Numbered from the stretch's first letter, positions 1 to 7,631 are shown. The stretch is 18,379 nucleotides of DNA from JBAXQQ01 sp037131695 (GCA_964638715.1 CAZWZF010000077.1:1-18379); one strand, 5' to 3'. Numbers and translations: made by a program. The notes: a model not told the origin generated them from the sequence alone.

Positions 1-337
1 CACAAAAGTCTTTTTTTATAAATTAGTCTGACGAAACTGAGTAGTTACAAAAACTCCTTACGATTGACAGTTGAAATGCTGCTGTGGATGGCTGCATCAT
101 GCGAAATCCCACAACTTTTTATTTTATGCCATTTTATCTCTCTTTTTCTCTAAATTATTGAAATAAAAATTCTCAGCCGTCTACAGCTTTTTACACTTAA
201 TATACAAAAACAACTAAAAATTTGTTAGAAATACCAACTGAATAAACGGGTGATACTAGTGTCTGATTTTTTCTAAAATTGAGGATAAAGTCCACAGAAA
301 TAGCCTATTTTAATTGTATGATGGAGTAAATCATTGA
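1..337. other. AT-rich left edge, no gene recognised
   Basis: No convincing coding region was found on either strand. Short open stretches exist on the minus strand around 1-130, but they have no start codon with a Shine-Dalgarno sequence and no recognisable motif. The base composition is strongly AT-rich, like the accessory genes that follow. It is probably the interior of an integrated element that continues left of the window. Confidence 0.5.
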
Positions 338-367
338 TTGGCAAAGTGGGGTAAGGAATTGTATAAT
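338..367 (+). promoter_or_regulatory. Sigma70-type promoter for the Abi-like gene
   Basis: A -35 box TTGGCA (338-343) and a consensus -10 box TATAAT (362-367) are separated by 18 bases. Transcription would start near 375, leaving a leader of about 235 bases before the Abi-like start at 609. The -10 box overlaps the ATG at 366, so a transcript from this promoter could not use that ATG. This argues against the 71-codon reading frame that begins there. Confidence 0.5.
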
Positions 368-581
368 GATTATACTGGTAATATCTGCTGACAGTATGAA
401 TAGAACGATTATTAGAGTAATCCCAAAAAAGCAATTAAACAACGAGTTTAAAAACGATGTTTACATTCGTATTGCAGGATTAGAAATTACAAAAAATAAA
501 CCCCCGGAATCATCACTGGTTCGAAGACCAGGAGAGGATCGCCCGGGGACTGCACATATATTATACCATACAAATGGGTAA
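366..581 (+). CDS. Doubtful 71-codon ORF, no family recognised
   Basis: The ORF would encode a 71-residue basic protein with no recognised domain. In its favour, AAGGA (353-357) sits 8 bases upstream of ATG 366, and the frame ends exactly where the next open frame begins (582). Against it, the ATG lies inside a consensus -10 box (362-367), and the C-terminal third is encoded by a strong GC-rich palindromic structure (502-548) that looks like RNA structure or an inserted palindrome. An internal ATG at 396 has no clear ribosome binding site. It may be a degraded gene, a leader peptide or a chance frame. Confidence 0.2.
   Translation: MIILVISADSMNRTIIRVIPKKQLNNEFKNDVYIRIAGLEITKNKPPESSLVRRPGEDRPGTAHILYHTNG
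502..548 (+). other. Two-tier stem-loop in the leader of the Abi-like gene
   Basis: CCCCGG (502-507) can pair with CCGGGG (543-548). It encloses a second hairpin, CTGGT (516-520) with ACCAG (527-531), around a TCGAAG loop. The GC-rich patch stands out in a strongly AT-rich surrounding. It lies between the promoter at 338-367 and the start at 609, so it would be in the 5' leader. No T-run follows, so it is not a typical terminator. It does not form a tRNA cloverleaf despite the GGTTCGA-like string. Confidence 0.4.
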
Positions 582-608
582 ATGCAACATAGTGCTGGAG
601 TAATTTTT

Positions 609-1301
609 ATGACAGAACAGCAAAATGATAATTTGCAAACATATTTAAAACGAGGCTTCTCCATTGAACGCCTTACTTCTTATCGTATTGAAGGGGAGAA
701 TGATACTGCATACCTTCCTCGATATCTCTGGAATATGGCATTAAGCAAATCTTTTTATCCATCGTTACAATCTCTGGAAGTTGCGGTTCGTAATAGTATT
801 CATTATGCGATCAGCGAAGGGTTGAATAACAACTTCTGGTTTGAAGACCATGAACTCATTACAAAGTCAGAATTGACTACTATTACCGACGCTAAACAGA
901 TTCTTATACGTCATAATAAATCCATCGAACCAGGTCGAATTATAGCAGAATTAAATTTCGGGTTCTGGACAGCATTATTTAATAGTCGTTATGAGCAAAT
1001 ATTATGGCCCAGATTCTTGAAAACGGCGTTTCCGTCTATGCCTCGCACACTACGCTCACGCGCTAATATATCTAAGCGATTGAATCGTATACGCTATCTG
1101 CGGAATCGGGTATTTCACTATGAACCGATTTGGCATTGGCATGATTTGTATCAGCAACATAACGAAGTTATGGAAACTCTGGGATGGATCAACCCTGTCG
1201 CAAAAGAATTAACGGAAGTAATAGACAACTTCCAAGAAATCTACCAGGGTGGATGGGAAAGTTACAAGATGGAAGTCTCAGCTATAATCGCACGGCTTTA
1301 A
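609..1301 (+). CDS. Abi-like (Abi_2/AbiD-F type) HEPN protein
   Basis: This is a predicted abortive-infection-type protein of 230 residues. The frame is open from 582, but ATG 609 has GGAG (597-600) 8 bases upstream, so it is the likelier start. Near the C-terminus the segment around residues 163-173 reads RYLRNRVFHYEP. It contains the R-N-x3-H motif (R165, N166, H170) that marks HEPN-fold Abi_2 proteins, many of which are candidate RNases. An N-terminal segment with LEVAVRN fits the same family. No signal peptide or membrane helix is visible, so it is cytoplasmic. Members act in phage exclusion in lactococci (AbiD/AbiF), but many homologues are untested. It stands 125 bases upstream of a SWIM-domain gene on the same strand and lies on the island side of the tRNA remnant, which fits an accessory defence role. 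Nuclease activity is inferred. Confidence 0.72.
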   Translation: MTEQQNDNLQTYLKRGFSIERLTSYRIEGENDTAYLPRYLWNMALSKSFYPSLQSLEVAVRNSIHYAISEGLNNNFWFEDHELITKSELTTITDAKQILIRHNKSIEPGRIIAELNFGFWTALFNSRYEQILWPRFLKTAFPSMPRTLRSRANISKRLNRIRYLRNRVFHYEPIWHWHDLYQQHNEVMETLGWINPVAKELTEVIDNFQEIYQGGWESYKMEVSAIIARL

Positions 1302-1320
1302 CCTGAAGGAAGAAAATATA

Positions 1321-1347
1321 CGCCTACTTCGGCGATTTTGTCTTTTT
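1321..1347 (+). terminator. Weak terminator-like hairpin after the Abi-like gene
   Basis: CGCC (1321-1324) pairs with GGCG (1331-1334) around TACTTC, followed by ATTTTGTCTTTTT. The stem is only 4 base pairs. It might attenuate or end transcription before the SWIM gene, or it may be fortuitous. Confidence 0.25.
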
Positions 1348-1426
1348 GGTGTATAACAATGGTAATCATTTCATCTTATTGACAGTTGTTATAAGAATTT
1401 TACACAATATCAAAGAGGTAATTTAT

Positions 1427-3469
1427 ATGTCGCGAAATTCCCAACCAGTTCATCGCTATCAAGTAAATAATATTGTTATTGTGAATGCCGGGGTGAATGA
1501 TCCTGATTATGGTAATGACATTGAAGGTTGGCAAGGTAAAATTATTGAAATTGAAGACGATGACGGTGAACAGTTACTCACAATTGCTTGGGATAAGGAC
1601 ACATTACAGAATATGGATTCATCATTTATTTCATACTGTGAACAGGATAGTCTCAACAATGAAATAATGATATTAGATGCGAGTGAGGTGACACTTGTTG
1701 TATCAAAAAAGGCAACAACTGATGAAACAACATCTCTCGGTCCGCAGTTTCAGTCACTAACGCGCGATAGTATAAAAGAACTTGCTGATTCACTGGCAGT
1801 TTATCAACGCGGTGTGCAATATCTAAAGTCAGGAGCAATTCACAAGTTTTCTGCAACCAGTCATCGGATTAAAGCGAAAGTTTATGGACAGTATGGTGAC
1901 TACACTGTAGAGATTGTTGATGCAAAAAATAGATTAAAAATGTCATGTGCCTGTCAATATGATGGAGATGTCTGCAAGCATTTGATAGCAGTGCTGCTGC
2001 ATTTTGTCGATATGGATAAAACTGCAATTGTTGACTCTTCATTTCCTGATGCTATTCGTAAAACCCTGACAGCTATGCCGCAGCAGGAACTGGTAAATCT
2101 AATTATTGAAATGGCAAATGACCGAGAAGAATTCCGCCGTGAACTTATGGCGCGTATAGAGATTTCACCACAACTTATCATCAATCAACCTCGATCTTCT
2201 GAACAAGTCAAAGCATTAAAACAGCAAATTAATGAGTTTGTAAATGCAATTGAAAAGCGTGCTGAATATGGTGATTATGGCGATGGTTACGATGACTATG
2301 ATCATGGATACTATGACGAATACGATCCAGAAGAATCTTCTTATCCGGAATGCACTTTAACATTTGAAACTGCAAAAACACTCCACCCTTTGGATCAGAT
2401 GGAAGTTTTCTGGTATCTGATAACATCCATAAATAGTATCGATGCGGAAGAACCATTATGCACATCAGAAGCTGCAGATGCCATAATAGCATACACACAA
2501 GCTGTACGAATGATATTACACGCACCCAATGAACGCGCCGCAATTCAGAAGATATTACTGGATATTTTAAATTGGGAAATTGGCTATACCGACTGTATTG
2601 AAAGTGCCATACACAAATCAATAAATATGTTGTGTGATACAGTAGATGATACTCGTAGATTGATCGATTTATTACTTAAAACAGATGAAAAGAGATTTGC
2701 AGATTGGATTGCTGCTTATTACCTGCAAATTGGTGATGAGAATTCATATTTAGCGATCCGCCAGGCAAATATGACAAAAGAAAGTCAGTATCTCGATTTA
2801 GCGGATTACTGGCTTCAGCATGACAAACCTGATAATGCCCGTGAAGTGATGGAAAAATATGTGGTATTCATTTGTGAACAATTGGATCAACAATCGAATT
2901 CTGGAAGATATTACTCAAACTCTGGCGGAATACTTGACCGGCTGGAAAATGATTACAAAAAATTGGGTGACAACACAAATTTATGCCGCATATTGCATAT
3001 TAAATCACGCTGTCGCGGTTTGAATATTGAATCGTATAAACAAATAAGGAATTTATCGCAATCACTCGGAACATGGGCAGAACTAAAACCTTTAGTTATC
3101 AGTTATACAATCAACAACCGCGAGATGATGGCGCGTATCTATCTGGTTGAAAATGAATGGGATGCTGCCCTGCAGTTGGCGAACGAAAAAACTTTGTATA
3201 GTTCAGATAATATATTGTCCCTGGTGGCGTATGGCGTAAAAGAACATCGACCGAAAGAAGCATTAAAGATTTTACAAAAGCTTGTGCAAAATTATATTGA
3301 TCAGCAGAATCGAACAGCTTATACAACTGCTGCAGAATATGCTGAAGGTATCAAAAATATCTACAGCACTATTTTGAAGGATAACGCAGGATGGCAAGCA
3401 TATATAACAAAAATTCGACAACGCTATCCGCGTCACCGTGCACTGCAGGATGAATTTCGCAATTTATAA
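1427..3469 (+). CDS. SWIM zinc-finger protein with SH3-like N-terminus and helical-repeat C-terminus
   Basis: This is a protein of 680 residues. The frame is open from an ATG at 1346, but AGAGG (1414-1418) lies 8 bases before ATG 1427, and the extra 27 residues look like intergenic sequence, so 1427 was chosen. Residues about 8-62 resemble a small SH3/KOW-like beta barrel (GWQGKI, then an acidic DDD turn). The SWIM motif C174-x-C176-x6-C183-x-H185 is complete and should bind one zinc ion. SWIM domains mediate DNA or protein contact. Residues about 280-308 form a very acidic Tyr/Gly/Asp-rich linker, and the rest (about 320-680) is alpha-helical with TPR/HEAT-like character. No catalytic domain was recognised. 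It is on the same strand as the Abi-like gene and inside the putative island. The function is unknown: a regulator or a defence adaptor are both possible. Confidence 0.75.
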   Translation: MSRNSQPVHRYQVNNIVIVNAGVNDPDYGNDIEGWQGKIIEIEDDDGEQLLTIAWDKDTLQNMDSSFISYCEQDSLNNEIMILDASEVTLVVSKKATTDETTSLGPQFQSLTRDSIKELADSLAVYQRGVQYLKSGAIHKFSATSHRIKAKVYGQYGDYTVEIVDAKNRLKMSCACQYDGDVCKHLIAVLLHFVDMDKTAIVDSSFPDAIRKTLTAMPQQELVNLIIEMANDREEFRRELMARIEISPQLIINQPRSSEQVKALKQQINEFVNAIEKRAEYGDYGDGYDDYDHGYYDEYDPEESSYPECTLTFETAKTLHPLDQMEVFWYLITSINSIDAEEPLCTSEAADAIIAYTQAVRMILHAPNERAAIQKILLDILNWEIGYTDCIESAIHKSINMLCDTVDDTRRLIDLLLKTDEKRFADWIAAYYLQIGDENSYLAIRQANMTKESQYLDLADYWLQHDKPDNAREVMEKYVVFICEQLDQQSNSGRYYSNSGGILDRLENDYKKLGDNTNLCRILHIKSRCRGLNIESYKQIRNLSQSLGTWAELKPLVISYTINNREMMARIYLVENEWDAALQLANEKTLYSSDNILSLVAYGVKEHRPKEALKILQKLVQNYIDQQNRTAYTTAAEYAEGIKNIYSTILKDNAGWQAYITKIRQRYPRHRALQDEFRNL

Positions 3470-3699
3470 ATGGCAGATAGTTCGTCATATCAAATTTTAT
3501 ATAGCACTATTTTGAGTGCGAACAATCAACCATTTTAATCCTGCCAACTTTAATCAAAAAAACAATATTTAAAAGTTGCTGATTCCGTAACATATACCCT
3601 ACCAGTTTTTAATCTCCTGAATTGCCTCAGCGGTTTTTGTTTATGTTCACTACCCAGAAGCACTTACAACAAAACTTTCCAGCATCCACTTTTTGTTGA
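3470..3699. other. AT-rich gap, nothing recognised
   Basis: The stretch between the SWIM gene and the decayed AlbA_2-like remnant has no open frame with a ribosome binding site and no clear hairpin. It may be decayed coding sequence of the same island. Confidence 0.4.
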
Positions 3700-4020
3700 T
3701 TATTTACGTTTAAGATATCCATTTGACTTTAAGTAGTTAATATTCTTTCCTACTTCTTTTGTGCTAATATTTAATATCTTTGATAGCTTCGTTATGGATA
3801 TTTTAGAATCATTCAGTATTGTTTTTATAATAGTTACACGGGTTTCATCCAACTCATTACCCAACCTATCACCCAACTTACCTTTTTATCTAATTATTGC
3901 ATCGGCAGAATTACGATAAATTGTTAATGAAAATCCATCTGTATTTAAAACTCTAATTTTCGTAAACCTACTTCATGACAACGCCTAATCATATCATGCG
4001 TTCCAGTACTCATTCACTCA
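3700..4020 (-). pseudogene. Decayed C-terminus of an AlbA_2/RecG-like (COG2865-type) protein
   Basis: Reading the minus strand from about 4012, one frame gives STGTHDMIRRCHEVGLRKLEF and then a stop. This matches the GTGT..MI..C.EAGL.EPEF signature near the end of AlbA_2-domain ATP-binding (RecG-like) proteins. After a frameshift near 3955 the next frame continues NTDGFSLTIYR, meets a stop near 3891, and goes on with a winged-helix segment (KISITKLSKILNIS, then KEVGKNINYLKSNGYLKRK) that ends at a genuine stop at 3700-3702. One frameshift and at least one in-frame stop show that it is broken. Family members are transcription-factor-like proteins found near toxins, restriction systems and mobile elements. 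The N-terminal part is missing or unrecognisable. It may extend to about 4150, where a further open stretch on the same strand was not identified. Confidence 0.7.
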
Positions 4021-4398
4021 ATATATTTTGATTAATATACCTGTGACGACTTCAAAAAATAAATCTGAACTCAATATTACCTATCGGGCATTGGCAATAA
4101 AGCCATCACCTGATACTATTAATGGATAGTCTCTTGCACGATATCTTGCACACTGACTGTGGTAATCAACAAAGTAATCATATTTCTTATTCAAATTTTA
4201 ATGATGTTGCTAATGTTTAAAAGAAGGCTATCTGGGTATTTTGATAGAAAGTTTCTATAACTTTAGCACTTTTAAAAAATAGAAGTCGTTATAAAAATAT
4301 TGCTTAATTTAACAAATAGACGACCCTATTGTCCCCAAAAATGCCTGTTAAATAGCAATTTACAGCAATTTCCCTCTCGAATTTAATAAAAAAAGGGC
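4021..4398. other. Degenerate AT-rich sequence
   Basis: On the minus strand a roughly 35-codon open stretch around 4080-4190 reads (in part) RYRARDYPLIVSGDGFIANAR, but it has no flanking gene structure. The rest has many stops in all frames. It may be further decayed coding sequence between the AlbA_2-like remnant and the tRNA fragment. Confidence 0.35.
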
Positions 4399-4445
4399 GA
4401 CTTGTAATCAGCAGGTCATCAGTTCGAATCTGATAGGAGGCTCCA
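4399..4445 (+). tRNA. tRNA-Thr(UGU) 3' fragment, probable integration attachment site
   Basis: The sequence contains the anticodon loop CTTGTAA (anticodon TGT), the 3' strand of the anticodon stem TCAGC, the variable loop, a complete T-arm (ATCAG TTCGAAT CTGAT, perfect 5-bp stem), the 3' acceptor strand AGGAGGC, and TCCA (discriminator T plus CCA). The 5' half is absent: no D-arm or 5' acceptor strand (expected GCCTCCT) precedes it, and the bases before the loop (GGCGA) do not pair properly with TCAGC. A fragment starting at the anticodon stem and ending with CCA is the usual core duplicated by tyrosine integrases at tRNA genes. Its orientation puts the intact tRNA gene to the left, outside the window. 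It is not a functional tRNA. Decay of a former tRNA gene without integration is the alternative. Confidence 0.8.
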
Positions 4446-4489
4446 TTTTTTTGCCATTTTCCACTTTCTCTGCATTATCTGTCATTACG

Positions 4490-4506
4490 TTTCTGTTAAA
4501 CAGAAA
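4490..4506. repeat. Small palindrome at the end of the sialidase gene
   Basis: TTTCTGTT (4490-4497) and AACAGAAA (4499-4506) are perfect inverted repeats around a single A, placed just past the stop of the minus-strand sialidase gene. No T-run follows on the minus strand, so it is at best a weak terminator or an RNA 3'-end stabiliser. Confidence 0.3.
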
Positions 4507-4508
4507 AT

Positions 4509-5624
4509 TTACTGCTTTACCCATTCCATATCAAACCGTGCCAATCGCAAATACTTGGTGTCGCATAAATGTTCCACTATGTCACATTCATAGAAACAGA
4601 GCATGGTACCATCTTTTAAAACTGCAAGATCGCTGTATCCTGATGGTCCTGGTTCCAAAACTTTTGAAACAGACCAGGTATTACAGTCATCATTGCTGCA
4701 TTTTATTGTTATGCGTTTTCTATCAATTGCCCAGGTAGCCATCGTTTGTTCAAGATTATCCGGGTTGGCAAAAATAATACACCCCGGACTTCCTGCTTCA
4801 GGCCAACTATACCTAATCATACTTGCCATGCATACAGGTTCTAATAATGCATCATCAAATCCGGTTACTTTCCAATTGCTTACTCCATCTTTACTATTAG
4901 CAATTAATCGACGGTGAATTTTTGATTCTGTGCGTAAGTTAAACATCACACTGCCATCAGTAAGTTCTACAGCAATCGTTTCGCTCGGATTAATTATAGT
5001 TTCAGTACCGATAATATCACCATGACGACATACCATTTCACTGCGATTCCAGGTGATGCCATTATCATCGCTGTAGATAGATGCCACCGCGGATGGCCTA
5101 TGTCCACGATGCCCACTGCCCATTTCTGTGCCGCTGCCATCTGACATCCATATTGGGATAATCATACGACCATTTCGCAATTGCAAACCATGTCCCGGAC
5201 CGGTGGCGCACACTTGCCAGGGGTATTCATTTTTAAACAAATCAAAAGTTGCAGTAATTTCAACTGGTTCGCTGAAAGTTGCGCCGTCGTCATCGCTATA
5301 CATGGTGAATGCGCGGGCATAATCATGACAATATACTGCTATAACCCGACCAGTTGTCATATCTGGAATCATTACAAAATTGCTTACAGGTCCGTCACCA
5401 TAATTAAGATGATCAACCAGTTTTGTTGCAGGTGTAAATGTTTTACCGCAATCAAGGCTGCGGCGTATGAAAATATCAATATTATCATAATCTCCGCCGA
5501 CACCTTGGCGCGCTTCGGTAGTAACGAGTACCACATTATTTTTTGTGACTACGATGCCGGGAATACGACAAATGTGATAACCATCTTTTCTTGCTTCAAA
5601 TAAATCAATTCTCTCGCAAAACAT
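4509..5624 (-). CDS. GH33-type exo-alpha-sialidase (BNR/Asp-box), no signal peptide
   Basis: This 371-residue protein is predicted to hydrolyse terminal sialic acid from glycans. The sialidase hallmarks are present in order: the RIP motif (R20-I-P22), EAR (37-39) and an acidic DYDNID stretch (45-50, candidate acid/base), Asp boxes at 56-63, 110-117, 185-192 and a degenerate fourth near the C-terminus, GPGHG...GR..IPIW (142-159), VEL.DG..MFNLR (E220 as nucleophile partner, R231 of the arginine triad), MIRYSW (third Arg) and GYSDLAVLKDG (nucleophilic Tyr). The start has a GGGAG ribosome site about 9 bases upstream. No signal peptide is visible, so the enzyme appears to be cytoplasmic and would act on imported sialosides. 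It follows nanA by 51 bases on the same strand, consistent with one sialate-catabolic operon. A related BNR-fold hydrolase with another substrate cannot be excluded. Confidence 0.82.
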   Translation of the reverse strand: MFCERIDLFEARKDGYHICRIPGIVVTKNNVVLVTTEARQGVGGDYDNIDIFIRRSLDCGKTFTPATKLVDHLNYGDGPVSNFVMIPDMTTGRVIAVYCHDYARAFTMYSDDDGATFSEPVEITATFDLFKNEYPWQVCATGPGHGLQLRNGRMIIPIWMSDGSGTEMGSGHRGHRPSAVASIYSDDNGITWNRSEMVCRHGDIIGTETIINPSETIAVELTDGSVMFNLRTESKIHRRLIANSKDGVSNWKVTGFDDALLEPVCMASMIRYSWPEAGSPGCIIFANPDNLEQTMATWAIDRKRITIKCSNDDCNTWSVSKVLEPGPSGYSDLAVLKDGTMLCFYECDIVEHLCDTKYLRLARFDMEWVKQ

Positions 5625-5675
5625 TCTATCATTCTCCCTTTCTGAACTTTTCTTTTGCTGCTTTACTAAATTCTA

Positions 5676-6593
5676 CTATTTGCATGCATAATCAAAGAAA
5701 TTTATCTTTTCAAGTCCTGCACGAAATTTATCTATCTGCTGTTTAGTTAACGATGTCAGTGGCAATCTGGGCGGTCCACATTCGATGCCTATCATTCCCA
5801 TTATCGCCTTTGACGCAGACATGAAAGGCAACCCGCTGCTAACAATATATTGAATCATTTCAACAGATTTTAACTGCAAACGTCGGGCTTCGGCTAAATT
5901 GCCATTATTAAATGCATCTATAATTCCCAGATAAAGCGATGATGCAAAATTATATGTGCTGCCAATGCCGCCGCGGGTGCCAAGGGTTAACCCGCATAGC
6001 AATATTTCATCGCGACCAAACAACATATCATACTTGCCATTTTCAAGTGCCAGGCATTCCTGAAAATCCATCAGGTTTTCATAAGTGAACTTAATTCCTG
6101 CCATATTAGGTATTCGCGGTCCTGCTGTTCGCAACAAATCCACCATTGGCAATGATACACCGGTCATTGATGGAATGTGATAATAGTAAAACGGCAATTG
6201 TGGTGCCGTGGCAGCAATTTCTGCGCAATAAACAGTTAATGCCTCTATTGATGCCGGTTTAAAATAGAAAGGCGCCATAGTAGCAAAGCCATAAACGCCG
6301 GCATCCTGAGCATCTTTTGCCAGAACCTTACTGTCTTCAACACTGGTATGTCCCACATGAACTAATACCTTAAATCCAGCCGGTGCAGAACTAACCCAGG
6401 CGCGAGTCACGGTTATTCGTTCTGCTGTCGTCAGTGATACTCCCTCACCAGTCGACCCGCATACAAATGCACCAGCAACACCATTACGATGCAGCATTTC
6501 AGCATAAGCGGGAATAACTTGCAAATTTATAGTTCCATCCGCGTTAAACGGTGTATATGGCGCAGCAATTAACCCTTCAATGTGTGTATACAT
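5676..6593 (-). CDS. nanA: N-acetylneuraminate lyase (DapA/NanA family)
   Basis: This is a 305-residue class I aldolase predicted to split N-acetylneuraminate into N-acetylmannosamine and pyruvate. The substrate-carboxylate motif GSTGE lies at 46-50. The catalytic tyrosine is Y138 within YYYHIPSMTGV (136-146), a NanA-type rather than DapA-type signature. The Schiff-base lysine is K168 in GIKFT. A glycine-rich segment, GGIGSTYNF, follows where NanA enzymes bind the sugar. The length is typical. The ribosome binding site AAAGGAG (minus strand, 6601-6607) overlaps the stop of the upstream dehydrogenase gene (gap 12 bases), so the two are probably translationally coupled. The sialidase gene lies just downstream. 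A close relative acting on another 2-keto-3-deoxy acid is the main alternative. Confidence 0.85.
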   Translation of the reverse strand: MYTHIEGLIAAPYTPFNADGTINLQVIPAYAEMLHRNGVAGAFVCGSTGEGVSLTTAERITVTRAWVSSAPAGFKVLVHVGHTSVEDSKVLAKDAQDAGVYGFATMAPFYFKPASIEALTVYCAEIAATAPQLPFYYYHIPSMTGVSLPMVDLLRTAGPRIPNMAGIKFTYENLMDFQECLALENGKYDMLFGRDEILLCGLTLGTRGGIGSTYNFASSLYLGIIDAFNNGNLAEARRLQLKSVEMIQYIVSSGLPFMSASKAIMGMIGIECGPPRLPLTSLTKQQIDKFRAGLEKINFFDYACK

Positions 6594-6605
6594 TATATTT
6601 CTCCT

Positions 6606-7562
6606 TTAATTAACAACGTTCTGTGGACTACCATTTTGAAATGCTATTATGTTATCGACTACTATTTGCAACAATCTTTGACGGGCAGCATCGGTTGCCC
6701 ATGCTACATGCGGTGTAATTATACAATTCGGGGCTGACAGCAGTGGATTTCTTGCTGCTGGCGGTTCTGTTGATAATACATCAACAGCGGCACCAGCTAT
6801 TTTGCCTGCCTGCAATGCACTTGCCAAATCAGCTTCATTTACTAATGGGCCGCGTCCAGTATTAATCAAAAATGCAGATGATTTCATCATTGCAATTGTT
6901 TCATTGCAAATCAAGTTCTGGGTATCATTTGTTAATGGACAATGCAATGTTAATACATCAGATTCAGCGAATAAACGATCACGGTCTGACGCCCATTCAA
7001 TCTCTGCTGATAATTCCGCCGGACAGTTTCGCGAGTGAGCTAATATTTTCATTCCCAATGCGATACCGATTTGCGCAACAGCTTTCCCAATCTCGCCATA
7101 CCCGAATATGCCAAGGGTCTTGCCTTGCAATTCGATTAATGGTGCTTTCGTGAAAGAGAAATCGACACTGCTGCTCCATTCGCCATTATGCACAGCCTGA
7201 TCATGCAGTCCAACTCTGTTTGTTAACTCCAATAATAAAGCAATGGCCTGCTGGGCAACTGACCGTGTACTGTATGCCGGCACATTTGTTACTATTATCC
7301 CATGTTCACGTGCGGCAGCAATATCAACAACATTGTAACCTGTCGCCAATACGCCAATATATTTCAATTTCGGCAACTGTTCAATTGCAGTTTTATTCAA
7401 TACAACTTTATTAGTTAGCAAAATTTCTGCGTCTGCTGTCCTGGCAAGAAGTATCTCAGGTGGTGTTCTGTCGTATATCGTGCATTCGCCAATATTCTGT
7501 AAAGACAACCAATTTAAATCGCCGGGATTTAATGTGTAACCATCAAGAACTACTATTTTCAC
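6606..7562 (-). CDS. D-2-hydroxyacid dehydrogenase (glycerate dehydrogenase/hydroxypyruvate reductase-like)
   Basis: This is a 318-residue NAD(P)-dependent reductase of the D-isomer-specific 2-hydroxyacid dehydrogenase family. The N-terminus (MKIVVLDGYTLNPGDL) is characteristic of glycerate dehydrogenases. The Rossmann motif is G154-Y-G156-E-I-G159, and the catalytic triad is R237 (NTGRGPLV), E266 (DVLSTEPP) and H285 (TPHVAW). The start codon is GTG, with AAAGGAA (minus strand, 7571-7577) about 8 bases upstream. It is the first gene of a minus-strand unit followed by nanA and the sialidase. A reductase is not a standard member of the nan pathway. It may reduce hydroxypyruvate, pyruvate or another 2-keto acid produced by the lyase, but the substrate cannot be read from the sequence. 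Confidence 0.83.
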   Translation of the reverse strand: MKIVVLDGYTLNPGDLNWLSLQNIGECTIYDRTPPEILLARTADAEILLTNKVVLNKTAIEQLPKLKYIGVLATGYNVVDIAAAREHGIIVTNVPAYSTRSVAQQAIALLLELTNRVGLHDQAVHNGEWSSSVDFSFTKAPLIELQGKTLGIFGYGEIGKAVAQIGIALGMKILAHSRNCPAELSAEIEWASDRDRLFAESDVLTLHCPLTNDTQNLICNETIAMMKSSAFLINTGRGPLVNEADLASALQAGKIAGAAVDVLSTEPPAARNPLLSAPNCIITPHVAWATDAARQRLLQIVVDNIIAFQNGSPQNVVN

Positions 7563-7631
7563 GCTGATATTTCCTTTATGCTGATTTTATTATATGGTAA
7601 CATCTGATGAATAAATTATAGTATAAATAAT

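Noticed and set aside
516..548. GGTTCGA string suggesting a tRNA T-arm at 516-531
   Set aside because: The stem is an isolated hairpin. There is no acceptor, anticodon arm or CCA in the right places.
461..664. Minus-strand 67-codon open frame over the leader and the start of the Abi-like gene
   Set aside because: It runs antisense through the promoter-proximal stem-loop and the start of a recognisable gene, with no ribosome site or motif.
1379..1407. TTGACA (1379-1384) with TACACA as a promoter for the SWIM gene
   Set aside because: The -10 match is poor and the start would fall on the ribosome binding site, leaving almost no leader.
4451..5603. Several plus-strand open frames opposite the sialidase
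   Set aside because: They are antisense to a gene with a full set of sialidase motifs, and none has a recognisable domain.
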